From contig NZ_JOPJ01000014.1 of the NCBI RefSeq assembly GCF_002153655.1, positions 1 to 64,000 of the forward strand: a stretch of 64,000 bases of DNA, written 5' to 3'. This DNA is from Acetobacter okinawensis (lineage in GTDB: Bacteria > Pseudomonadota > Alphaproteobacteria > Acetobacterales > Acetobacteraceae). Shown in pieces: positions 55,237 through 64,000 of the stretch; position 1 is the first letter of the stretch; each line of letters starts with the position of its first letter. The position numbers were made by a program, and so were the translations under genes. The notes under the pieces are model-generated. The model was given only the letters and a program-made list of their open reading frames with translations. It was not told where the DNA came from and did no database searches.

Positions 55237-55622
55237 GGGCGGGATCTCCTTGCACGGTGCCTGCCATGGGGCCAGACCTGCGGCCCGGCACCCAGGCAGA
55301 ACAAACGGGGGTGAATAAGACGGGCGGAGTATGCGCTCATGCTCATGTTATGCAACCCCGGTGCGGCAAGGATCAGCCCCGCTGGGGGCGGGGGTACGGG
55401 CATGGGGGCAGTATGCGTTTTGCGCGTGGGCATGATTTACGGTTTATCCCGGCGCGGGCTGCGTGTAAAAGCAGGGAACCACAAGGGGTGGGGGCCTGCT
55501 TTTTTGACTTTTTTCTCCTGTCAGGGGCGGGCGGAACGGGGTAAGAGAGCTTCCTGTGCTTTTGTCTGTTATGGAAGCGGGCCTGCTGCCAGACGACAGT
55601 TTGATTTTGAGGAAACACCCGA
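55237..55622. other. Divergent spacer between hemB and glyA
   Basis: Nearly 390 bases carrying the promoters of both genes. It is GC-rich with G-runs (about 55380-55410). GAGGAAA directly precedes the glyA ATG. I looked for a riboswitch fold or strong inverted repeat and saw none that is convincing. Short open frames here have no supporting evidence. Confidence 0.5.
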
Positions 55623-56912
<1,290 letters not shown>

Positions 56913-56940
56913 GTCTTCGCTTTTAGCGGTAAGGTTATTA

Positions 56941-56974
56941 AAAAGGCGCGAGAGGCTTCTCCCGCGCCTTTTTG
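56941..56974 (+). terminator. Rho-independent terminator of glyA
   Basis: AAAAGGCGCG and CGCGCCTTTTT pair around a 12-base loop and are followed by T residues, 29 bases after the glyA stop. Confidence 0.85.
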
Positions 56975-57226
56975 GTGACTGGAGAAGTCCTGGAGTTTGT
57001 ATCGGCCATAGCAGGTCGTTTGTAAGCATGCCTTCCCTGTGAGTGGTAACAGTCCTGCCTGATAGGCTCAGGGATTATCTTTTGGCTGGTATGCTGTTTT
57101 AAAGCATGAGCGTAATCCCGAATGCCGTGGTTCAGATCGATTTTTTGAAAAACTGTTGCAGGCTTTAAAAGATATGTCGCTCATTACCGGCAACATTTTT
57201 TGCGCAAGTATTCCAGAGTGGTTGAA

Positions 57227-58837
57227 ATGAATAATTATTTTCTTAAAAACAATAAAAAAATAAAAAATCTGATTCTGCTTGTATCTTGGTCTCTTGTTGC
57301 GGTGTTTCTGATTTTTCATCATGCCATGTGGCGTGATGAAGTGCGTAATTTCATGCTTGCTATCGGGACAACATCAAGGATTCACCTTTTGGGGAATCCT
57401 CATCCATTTTTGATGTATAAAATAGAACAATTTTTTTATTGGATTACGGACTCTTATCGGGTTTTGCCAATTTCTTCATTTTTCATTTCATTTTTAACAT
57501 TATTTATAGTTATTTTTCTTTCACCATTTAATTTCAAAATTAAAATGATGATGGCATTTGGCTATCCATTACTGTACGAATATACTGTTATGTGCAGAAA
57601 TTATGGAGTGAGCGCTCTGCTTATGCTTACTCTTCCATTGGTTATGAATAACAAAAAGTATAAATATATACTGAGTGGACCAATACTATTTTTTCTGGCT
57701 AACACCAATGTTCATTCATCTCTTATTGTTCTGGCGTTCTCATGCCTTTGGCCATTAAGCGCTTGGTATCAGAATGGGAAAAAATGGACTGACGATACAC
57801 GCAAAACGGTCATGAATAGCATGGTGGGTATTCTTGGTTTTTGTGTGTGTTTTGGAACAATTTATCCAACGCGCTATGATCTGGCTGCAGTGCGTCCAAT
57901 AAAAATTGCATTCAATCATGATTTTTATTTTTTTCAGCACTTAACGTTCTATGATTTTAAAGATTATATTTTTTCGTATTTAGGTCATGGCCCATTATCA
58001 AAGTCTGTATATAAAATTCTAAGTATAATATCATATCTTTCTATTGCGCTTTCTACCTTAATGCTTTGGGGTGATGTTTTTTTGTTTTCCGTTGCCATTT
58101 TGGTAATGGTGGGACTCTCTGTTTTCTTTTACGTCGTATATCCGGGGGAATACAGGCATCAGGCTCTGTGGATCATGCTTGTTTTTGCATTGGCATGGAT
58201 GAAAAAAAATAATGTTCAGGCAGTTCATAAAAAAACGATCAATAATATCGGGGTTGCATCTTTTTATACAATGCTCGGTATCCAGTGTCTGTTGTCTTTT
58301 CTCTTGAGTTTTCATGAGTTGATCGAACCCAATAGTAGGTCAAAAGAGTTCTATGCGTTTATGAAAATGCATGATGATATTAAAGAGTCACCAATGCTGT
58401 CGTCTCTGGATTACACATTGGAGGCAATGCCATATTACACAAAAAAACCAGTCTTTATGATGTCTTTGAATGATTTTGACTATGTTGTTCCATATCGCGG
58501 CGTCTTTAATTACAGTTTGGATGATCTGCTGACTGCCGCGCAAAAACTGGCGGCCTGCTCTGAATATCCTCCGTTAATTTTAATTGTGAATGATTCAAAT
58601 AAAACAAAAGAATTCACCTCAAAAATAACCAATATAATGGATGAGGATCAGGAGGAGTCTGTGCGACATTATATGTATAACCAATGGACGTTTACAATTA
58701 CATCTGAACAGAAAAAGAGATTTTTAATGAATGCTCACGAGATTGCGCGTTACCCCAATGGATATCTGGAAGATGGATTTGTCGTGTATAAACTGAACGT
58801 GCAAAATGTACCGAAGACTACATGTGAGAAAAAATGA
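57227..58837 (+). CDS. AT-rich polytopic membrane protein, GT-C glycosyltransferase-like
   Basis: A 536-residue protein with about ten hydrophobic helices in the first 370 residues and a hydrophilic C-terminal domain. After the first helix it has HHAMWRDEVRNF; an Asp-Glu pair in this first outer loop is typical of GT-C enzymes that use polyprenyl-phosphate sugars on the periplasmic face. Base composition is sharply different from the surroundings (57481-57540 is only 9 of 60 G+C), which suggests recent acquisition. ATG 57227 is chosen; a TTG at 57200 is an alternative. A GT2 gene follows 128 bases later. The family assignment is tentative. Confidence 0.65.
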   Translation: MNNYFLKNNKKIKNLILLVSWSLVAVFLIFHHAMWRDEVRNFMLAIGTTSRIHLLGNPHPFLMYKIEQFFYWITDSYRVLPISSFFISFLTLFIVIFLSPFNFKIKMMMAFGYPLLYEYTVMCRNYGVSALLMLTLPLVMNNKKYKYILSGPILFFLANTNVHSSLIVLAFSCLWPLSAWYQNGKKWTDDTRKTVMNSMVGILGFCVCFGTIYPTRYDLAAVRPIKIAFNHDFYFFQHLTFYDFKDYIFSYLGHGPLSKSVYKILSIISYLSIALSTLMLWGDVFLFSVAILVMVGLSVFFYVVYPGEYRHQALWIMLVFALAWMKKNNVQAVHKKTINNIGVASFYTMLGIQCLLSFLLSFHELIEPNSRSKEFYAFMKMHDDIKESPMLSSLDYTLEAMPYYTKKPVFMMSLNDFDYVVPYRGVFNYSLDDLLTAAQKLAACSEYPPLILIVNDSNKTKEFTSKITNIMDEDQEESVRHYMYNQWTFTITSEQKKRFLMNAHEIARYPNGYLEDGFVVYKLNVQNVPKTTCEKK

Positions 58838-58965
58838 ATTTTATGAAACAGCATATACAAAACGGAGGAAATCAAATAAATATCTGCCAAAGGATTGGGC
58901 TGCGTGGGCGGTGTAAAACAGGAATATGTTGTTTTTATATCATATAATAGAGTGCAAATAGTTCC

Positions 58966-59961
58966 ATGGGTATTTTGAATTTATTTCCATCTGATATCAA
59001 AGTCGTTGTTTTAATTCCGTGCTATAATGAGGAGGTAACTATTGCCTCTGTTGTTAACGGTTTCCGGGCGGCTCTGCCAAATGCGTCCATTTATGTTTAC
59101 GATAATAACTCTACGGATCAGACAGTAAAATTGGCCCGCGCAGCAGGTGCAATTGTAAGATCGGAACCTCTTCAGGGCAAAGGTTTTGTGATCCGGAGGA
59201 TGTTCTCCGATATTGATGCCGACTTCTATGTTCTGGTGGATGGGGATGCAACCTATGACCCGGGCTCTGCGCCAGAGATGCTTGGTATGGCTTACGGTCA
59301 TGGGTTGGATATGGTGAACGGCGCGCGGGTAACTGACCGTGTGGAGGCTTACAGGCGCGGCCATGTTCTTGGTAACAGGGTTTTAACCGGGCTTGTCACA
59401 AGTGTATTCGGGCGCAGACTGTCAGATATGCTTTCTGGCTACCGGGTTTTTTCCCGTAGATTTGTAAAATCTTTTCCCGCACTTTCTTCGGGGTTTGAGA
59501 CGGAAACAGAATTTACAGTGCATGCGCTTGAACTGGCGATGCCTATTGGTGAACTGCCTACCCGCTACGTGGAACGTCCGCCGGGTTCTGCGTCCAAACT
59601 CAATACGTATCGCGATGGTTTTCGTATTCTGGGGATGATTATTAACCTGGTTAAACAGGAACGGCCTTTGATGTTTTTTAGCATCCTATGCGTCATTATG
59701 CTGGTGTGTGGCATGGGGCTGGGTATTCCTGTCGTCTTGGATTTTTTCCACACCGGGTTAGTGCAGCGTTTGCCTACGGCATTGTTGGCAACGGGTTTGG
59801 TTATATTGGCCGCTTTGTCCATAGGGTGTGGACTTGTGCTGGATAGTGTTGCATTGGGCCGCCGGGAAGCAAAGCGTCTTGCTTATCTGGCCCTGCCTGC
59901 TCCTCCACGTATGCCCGATGAGCCGGTCATTGCAATGTCTTCTGCGGTTTCTGAGCCTTAA
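58966..59961 (+). CDS. GT2 glycosyltransferase, polyprenyl-phosphate type (GtrB/DPM1-like)
   Basis: A 331-residue GT-A enzyme. The N-terminal 230 residues carry VVVLIPCYNEE, the YDNNSTDQT turn and the metal-binding DGDATYDP of dolichyl-phosphate mannose synthase-like proteins. Two C-terminal helices (about 238-260 and 270-295) anchor it in the inner membrane, as in GtrB. Such enzymes load a sugar on undecaprenyl phosphate for a GT-C partner, which the preceding AT-rich membrane protein could be. Its own composition is closer to the host. No GtrA-type flippase is adjacent. Confidence 0.85.
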   Translation: MGILNLFPSDIKVVVLIPCYNEEVTIASVVNGFRAALPNASIYVYDNNSTDQTVKLARAAGAIVRSEPLQGKGFVIRRMFSDIDADFYVLVDGDATYDPGSAPEMLGMAYGHGLDMVNGARVTDRVEAYRRGHVLGNRVLTGLVTSVFGRRLSDMLSGYRVFSRRFVKSFPALSSGFETETEFTVHALELAMPIGELPTRYVERPPGSASKLNTYRDGFRILGMIINLVKQERPLMFFSILCVIMLVCGMGLGIPVVLDFFHTGLVQRLPTALLATGLVILAALSIGCGLVLDSVALGRREAKRLAYLALPAPPRMPDEPVIAMSSAVSEP

Positions 59962-60095
59962 GATTAAGGGTCACGTTGTGTATGACAGTTCGTCGCTTCC
60001 GCGTTGACGCGGAGGCTCACCCCCCGTAAATCTCTGCTTCCCCGAACCCAGCGAAGCCCGAAACGGCGCAGCCTGATTAGCGCCGGAGGCGCTGC

Positions 60096-61397
60096 GTGAC
60101 CATGTCCATGACTTTTGCCGACCTTGCCCTGACCCAGCCTTTGCTGGATGCTCTGGCAGAGGAGGGATATACAAACCCCACTCCCATTCAGGCCCAGTCT
60201 ATTCCTTTGCTGTTGCAAGGGCGCGACCTGCTGGGCATGGCACAGACCGGCACGGGCAAAACCGCAGCTTTTGCGCTGCCACTGCTGCATCGTCTGGCGC
60301 AAACACCCCGGCCAGCCCCCAAAAATGGGGCGCGTGTGCTGGTGCTGGCCCCCACGCGCGAGCTTGTCTCCCAGATTGCAGATGGGTTTGAGAGTTTTGG
60401 TCGCCACATTAAACCGCGTGTCACCACCATTTTTGGTGGCGTTGCACAAATGCATCAGGTCAATGCGCTCAAGGACGGGGTGGATATTATTGTTGCAGCC
60501 CCCGGCCGCCTGCTGGACCTGGTGGAGCAGGGGCTGTGCGACCTGTCCCAACTGGAAGCCTTGGTGCTGGATGAGGCTGACCAGATGCTGGACATGGGTT
60601 TTGCCAAACCGATCGAGCGTATTGTAGCCACCCTGCCGCAGGAGCGGCATACGGTGCTGCTGTCTGCAACAATGCCCAAATCCATTGCCGCATTAGCCGA
60701 GAGCCTGCTGCGTGACCCTGCAAAGGTGGAGATTGCTCCCCCCTCCACCACGGTGGACCGGATTGAGCAGTCGGTCATGTTCATGGACGCGGCCAACAAA
60801 AAGGAAGCTCTTTTATCCCTGCTGCAAACGCCGGACATGGGGCAGGCGGTGGTCTTTACCTTGCAAAAGAACATTGCCAACGAAGTGTGCGCTTTTATTA
60901 CTGACGCGGGCATTACGGCCGAAGCCCTGCATGGCAACAAGTCGCAGGGCCAGCGCGAGCGTGCTCTGGAGGCTTTTCGCACGGGGGCCGCGCAGGTGCT
61001 GGTGGCGACCGACATTGCCGCCCGCGGCATTGATGTGGACACGGTCACGCATGTGTTCAACCACGACCTGCCAAGCCTGCCAGAAAGCTACGTCCACCGC
61101 ATTGGCCGCACGGGCCGTGCCGGGCGCAGTGGTTTTGCCATTACCCTGTGTGATGCGGAACAGCGCGCATGGCTGCACGATGTGGAACGCGAAATTGGTC
61201 GCAAGCTGGATGTGCAGGCCGACCACCCCTGGCATTCGGATGCCGCGCAGAACTCCACCATGCGTGCTCCCGTGCTGGGTGGCGGGCCAGTCAAGCAGGT
61301 CAAGCCGCCGCAGCAAAAGCGTGAGCGCAAAGTATGGACCGAGGAAGAAAAAGCAGCAGCCCGCGCTGCGGCACAGCAGGCAAAAGCGGGGAGCTGA
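60096..61397 (+). CDS. DEAD-box RNA helicase (RhlE-like)
   Basis: A 433-residue ATP-dependent RNA helicase acting in ribosome assembly or mRNA decay. Motifs in order: Q motif (GYTNPTPIQAQSIP), I AQTGTGKT, Ia PTRELVSQ, II DEAD, III SAT, IV-V (VFTLQKN; ATDIAARGID) and VI HRIGRTGRAGR. The C-terminal tail is basic and Ala/Lys-rich. GTG 60096 is taken as the start because GGAGG lies six bases before it; ATG 60102 is close by. A second DEAD-box gene runs off the right edge. Confidence 0.93.
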   Translation: MTMSMTFADLALTQPLLDALAEEGYTNPTPIQAQSIPLLLQGRDLLGMAQTGTGKTAAFALPLLHRLAQTPRPAPKNGARVLVLAPTRELVSQIADGFESFGRHIKPRVTTIFGGVAQMHQVNALKDGVDIIVAAPGRLLDLVEQGLCDLSQLEALVLDEADQMLDMGFAKPIERIVATLPQERHTVLLSATMPKSIAALAESLLRDPAKVEIAPPSTTVDRIEQSVMFMDAANKKEALLSLLQTPDMGQAVVFTLQKNIANEVCAFITDAGITAEALHGNKSQGQRERALEAFRTGAAQVLVATDIAARGIDVDTVTHVFNHDLPSLPESYVHRIGRTGRAGRSGFAITLCDAEQRAWLHDVEREIGRKLDVQADHPWHSDAAQNSTMRAPVLGGGPVKQVKPPQQKRERKVWTEEEKAAARAAAQQAKAGS

Positions 61398-61408
61398 ACA
61401 CCGTCTTT

Positions 61409-61451
61409 GCCGGATGGGCGTCAGGCGTGTCTGTTACGCCTGACGTCCGGC
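61409..61451. terminator. Convergent intergenic hairpin without a T-run
   Basis: GCCGGA...CGTCAGGCGT pairs with ACGCCTGACG...TCCGGC: a 10-bp stem with a 7-base loop, then a 4-base bulge and a 6-bp lower stem. It fills the gap between the convergent helicase and MgtC-family genes. No T-tract follows on either strand. Confidence 0.6.
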
Positions 61452-61460
61452 AGGGGGCGC

Positions 61461-62177
61461 CTAGTTTTCGCGCTCCGTCAGCCATGTTGCGTGGGTCACG
61501 CCCTGCTCGTCCTCCAGACGATTAACCACTTTTTCCAGTTCGTCCGTGTCCAGCACGTTGCTGCTCAGGGTCGCTGAAATTTCTATACTCCCCTGCGCAT
61601 GGTCGGAAAGTTCGACTTCCGCTACGGGAAAGCGGGCCTCTTCCAGCCTGTCTACAATAAGGTCACGCAACTGGCCCGCATGGGCGTGGTCGGTGAGCAC
61701 GCTGACAGAGTAAGTGGCCTCCTCCGACTGGCTGGCAACGGGAATACGGTCAATTGCCCGCACAAGTGGGCGCAGCAGGGTGTTGCCCGCGATAATAAAG
61801 AGCGTGAGCATACCGGCTTCTGCCACCATGTCGGTGCCGGAGCAGGCCCCTACGGCAGCAGAGCACCACAATGTGGCCGCCGTGTTGAGGCCGCGCACAT
61901 TGGCGCCGTCCTTCATAATCACCCCGGCCCCCAGAAAACCCACGCCAGAGACAACATAGGCAATAACCCGCACCGCATCTGCGCTGCCTGCCAGATGCTG
62001 GGCCAGATCCACAAAGGCTGCGGCCCCAAGGGCGACCAGCGCATTGGTGCGCAGGCCCGCCGTACGCTGCCGGTACTGCCGCTCTGCACCAATGAGCGTG
62101 CCAAAAACAAAGGCGGACATGTAGCTGATAAACGTATCGCGAAAAGAATGTGGATCGAACGTGGTGATAAAATGCAT
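61461..62177 (-). CDS. MgtC/SapB-family membrane protein
   Basis: A 238-residue inner-membrane protein. The first 130 residues form about four or five helices with the family signatures FGTLIGAERQYRQRTAGLRT and GVGFLGAGVIMKDG, followed by RGLNTAATLW. The C-terminal 90 residues form a soluble ACT-like domain. MgtC proteins influence Mg homeostasis and membrane ATP synthase activity and are common outside pathogens; the exact role is unknown here. No Mg-responsive leader is apparent in the 120 bases upstream. Confidence 0.88.
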   Translation of the reverse strand: MHFITTFDPHSFRDTFISYMSAFVFGTLIGAERQYRQRTAGLRTNALVALGAAAFVDLAQHLAGSADAVRVIAYVVSGVGFLGAGVIMKDGANVRGLNTAATLWCSAAVGACSGTDMVAEAGMLTLFIIAGNTLLRPLVRAIDRIPVASQSEEATYSVSVLTDHAHAGQLRDLIVDRLEEARFPVAEVELSDHAQGSIEISATLSSNVLDTDELEKVVNRLEDEQGVTHATWLTEREN

Positions 62178-62298
62178 CGGGTGGCATTCCCATTAAAATA
62201 CGGTGCTGGAGCATGCGTTATGCGCTTGTCGCAGGGCAGGGTGCTCAGGGATGCTGCAGGTGTCAAGCTGTGGTGGCAGGTCTGTTTTGTGCGGCGGA

Positions 62299-63357
62299 TT
62301 AAAGAATGCGCGCAAGCCGTACAGCGGTGTGCCCACGGCGGGGGCGCAGGTTGGGTATGACCAGCATACAATTGTCGTAAGGCGTGCGAATTTCGTCCAT
62401 GCCGTCCACGGCAATAAGCGTGCCTGCATGTTGGATAACCTCGCCCCCCGTAAAGGGGCGGAGGAAGGCAAACCCCGCCGTGTGTGCCTCCACGCAGTCG
62501 GTGACCATGGCGCAGATGTTGGAGGCAGAGGTGCTGTGTTGCGAAGGTATGGTGGTGCCAGAACTGACGCAGTCTTTGGGGAGCATGCCGTTCTGGGCCA
62601 GAAAAACGCGGGCCGTGGTCTCGCTTTGCACAACAGCACTCCGGGCCCAGTGTTGCCCGGCTTCCAGCAGGCAGGCGCGCGCGGTGCCTACAGGGTCGGA
62701 AAAGCGCGTGTAATCAATCAGCCGCGTGCCTGTGGGGTGCCCCTGATCAAGCACAACCTGCAAGGGGGTGGGCTGGGCATGCGCCAAGGCATTGGCCATA
62801 AGCAGGTTCCGCTCGGCCATGCTGGTGAGCAGCAGGGTTGCGGAGGGCCACGTCATGGAGTGCAGGTCAAGCAGGACATCCACAGTGTCGATTACGGGTA
62901 CAAGCTCGCGCACCCGGCGCATTTCCAGCGATGTATGCTCAGACCGAATGAGTTCAGGCATCCACAGCCTGTTCATGTCCTCCTCAATATAGCGGCATTG
63001 GGAGGGGCGGCGCAGGTCGAACGCCGCATAAGCATCCAGATTAAGAAAAATCAGGCTCAGCCGCCCATATGGGGGGCTGGGCGGGTTGGCCAGCAGGCTG
63101 ACCAGAGCCTGTGCTCCAGCATACTCGTTACCATGCATGAGTGCCGTAATGGCAACATGGGGGCCGGGCTTATGGCTTTCAAAATGATGCACACCTTTTA
63201 TGCCGCAGTTGCCCTGCACCCATGGTGTCAGGTCTGGCAACGGCCTCTCGGGGGCGGCATGGGGGAGTGGTGGCAGGGAAGGGGGCAGGGTCTCGGGCAG
63301 GGTGCGAAAACGGTAGGTGTTTTGGCCACTACGGAGGCGTTTGGAAGCGCAGCTCAT
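62299..63357 (-). CDS. Succinylglutamate desuccinylase/aspartoacylase-family hydrolase
   Basis: A 352-residue zinc-dependent carboxypeptidase-like enzyme. Zinc ligands are visible as His75 and Glu78 in MHGNEYAG and His166 in LLDLHSM; an Arg-rich loop near NLDAYAAFDLRRPS and EEDMNRLW fits substrate binding. Members cleave N-acyl amino acids or related amides; the substrate is unknown here. ATG 63357 is preferred; a GTG at 63435 in frame would add a 26-residue low-complexity tail. Confidence 0.82.
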   Translation of the reverse strand: MSCASKRLRSGQNTYRFRTLPETLPPSLPPLPHAAPERPLPDLTPWVQGNCGIKGVHHFESHKPGPHVAITALMHGNEYAGAQALVSLLANPPSPPYGRLSLIFLNLDAYAAFDLRRPSQCRYIEEDMNRLWMPELIRSEHTSLEMRRVRELVPVIDTVDVLLDLHSMTWPSATLLLTSMAERNLLMANALAHAQPTPLQVVLDQGHPTGTRLIDYTRFSDPVGTARACLLEAGQHWARSAVVQSETTARVFLAQNGMLPKDCVSSGTTIPSQHSTSASNICAMVTDCVEAHTAGFAFLRPFTGGEVIQHAGTLIAVDGMDEIRTPYDNCMLVIPNLRPRRGHTAVRLARIL

Positions 63358-63508
63358 GCTGCTTCGGGTACGCCGTAACGCACCGATGCCCCAAGAGCGC
63401 GGTAGAATGGGTGAGGGAGGAAGGAACTGCACCACATAAACCCGAGTATGGTTCGGGTTGCGCGTGGCTGCAATCCCTCCCGCGTCGGGTTAGGGGTGCT
63501 AGCGTGTT

Positions 63509-64000
63509 TTACGTGCGTGCCGGGCGGGGTTTGCCCTGTCGTGCGGTCTGGGCGGCTACGGGGGGGAGGGCCTGCTCCGTGCTGAGCACCCGTAGTTTAA
63601 CATGGGCACCTACCTCCACCTGCCGCAAAAGTTTGCGCTCGGCCCCCGAGCACAGGGTCAGGGCGGAGCCTTTCTGCCCGGCACGGCCTGTGCGGCCAAT
63701 GCGGTGCAGATAGGTTTCGGGCAGTTCGGGCACATCGTAATTGATAACCTGCGCAACCGAGGCAATATCCAGCCCGCGTGCCGCAACGTCTGTTGCAACG
63801 AGAACAAACAGGCGGCCCGAGCCAAAGCTGGCTACCGTGCTGGTGCGTTTGTCCTGCGTCAGGTCGCCATGCAGGGGGGCTACGGCCAGCCGTGCTTTTT
63901 TAAGCGTTGCAGCCAGCACATCCGCCTCGGCCTTGGTGCGGACAAAAACAATGCTGCGTGTCTTGGGGCTGCGGCCAAAAAAGGTCTTGAGGAAAGCGGT
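63509..64000 (-). CDS. DEAD-box RNA helicase, C-terminal part (cut by window edge)
   Basis: The reverse strand is open from the window edge to a stop at 63509. The visible 163 residues are the C-terminal RecA-like domain of a DEAD-box helicase: SIVFVRTKAEAD (motif IV region), HGDLTQDKRT, VATDVAARGLDI (motif V) and HRIGRTGRAGQKG (motif VI), then a short basic tail. The ATPase domain lies beyond the edge. It is a different gene from the helicase at 60.1 kb, with which it shares only family motifs. Confidence 0.93.
   Translation of the reverse strand, partial: TAFLKTFFGRSPKTRSIVFVRTKAEADVLAATLKKARLAVAPLHGDLTQDKRTSTVASFGSGRLFVLVATDVAARGLDIASVAQVINYDVPELPETYLHRIGRTGRAGQKGSALTLCSGAERKLLRQVEVGAHVKLRVLSTEQALPPVAAQTARQGKPRPART

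Noticed and set aside
55237-55622. Riboswitch upstream of glyA
   Set aside because: The spacer is long enough, but I could not find a stem arrangement matching a known glycine, SAM or folate class.

Overview
The window is a chromosomal segment of an acetic acid bacterium (Alphaproteobacteria, Acetobacteraceae, Acetobacter-like). The evidence is high G+C coding sequence, a hopanoid C-3 methylase (HpnR) of the kind found in acetic acid bacteria, an alphaproteobacterial-type IF-3 N-terminus, and a Mg-type HemB. No rRNA, phage, insertion sequence or CRISPR array is visible. The single tRNA is tRNA-Asn(GUU). The assignment rests on recognising protein families by eye; no database search was run.

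Left part (1-25.3 kb): the 5' end of a secreted Pro/Ala-rich protein with a hexanucleotide repeat, NAD kinase, two glycosyltransferases, a TPR protein, thrS-infC (infC apparently starting at ATA), a SIMPL-domain protein, an OmpR-type two-component system, an AI-2E-family permease, an MFS pump, an ABC-F ATPase, ndk, hpnR, a chorismate-lyase-like protein, a small metal chaperone, an HNH nuclease, gluQ, two tandem aminotransferases, a DMT exporter and an orphan substrate-binding protein.

Middle part (25.4-39.5 kb): an accessory catabolic/transport island. An Lrp/AsnC regulator diverges from an aminotransferase, an Asp/Glu-racemase-family protein and an SDR-like protein lacking the catalytic Tyr/Lys. 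These are followed by a D-2-hydroxyacid dehydrogenase, a three-gene amino-acid ABC transporter, a DadA-like D-amino-acid dehydrogenase, a DHA2 MFS transporter, a LysR regulator and a RidA-like protein, ending in a strong terminator. A TonB-dependent receptor with its own terminator follows. I read this as an uptake, racemisation/transamination, oxidation and reduction module for an unidentified amino acid or amino-acid-like compound. It is the best candidate here for an undescribed system. Striking symmetric DNA elements lie in its two main regulatory gaps.

Right part (39.6-64 kb): tRNA-Asn, panC with a second RidA-like gene, dnaE-pabB-pabC, a Rieske oxygenase, rpsB-tsf with a structured leader and an intercistronic terminator, recO, parC, an aminoacyl-tRNA-protein transferase, hemB, glyA, a very AT-rich membrane protein paired with a polyprenyl-phosphate-type GT2 (probable acquired surface glycosylation module), a DEAD-box helicase, an MgtC-family protein, an aspartoacylase-family hydrolase and the C-terminal part of a second DEAD-box helicase cut by the window edge.
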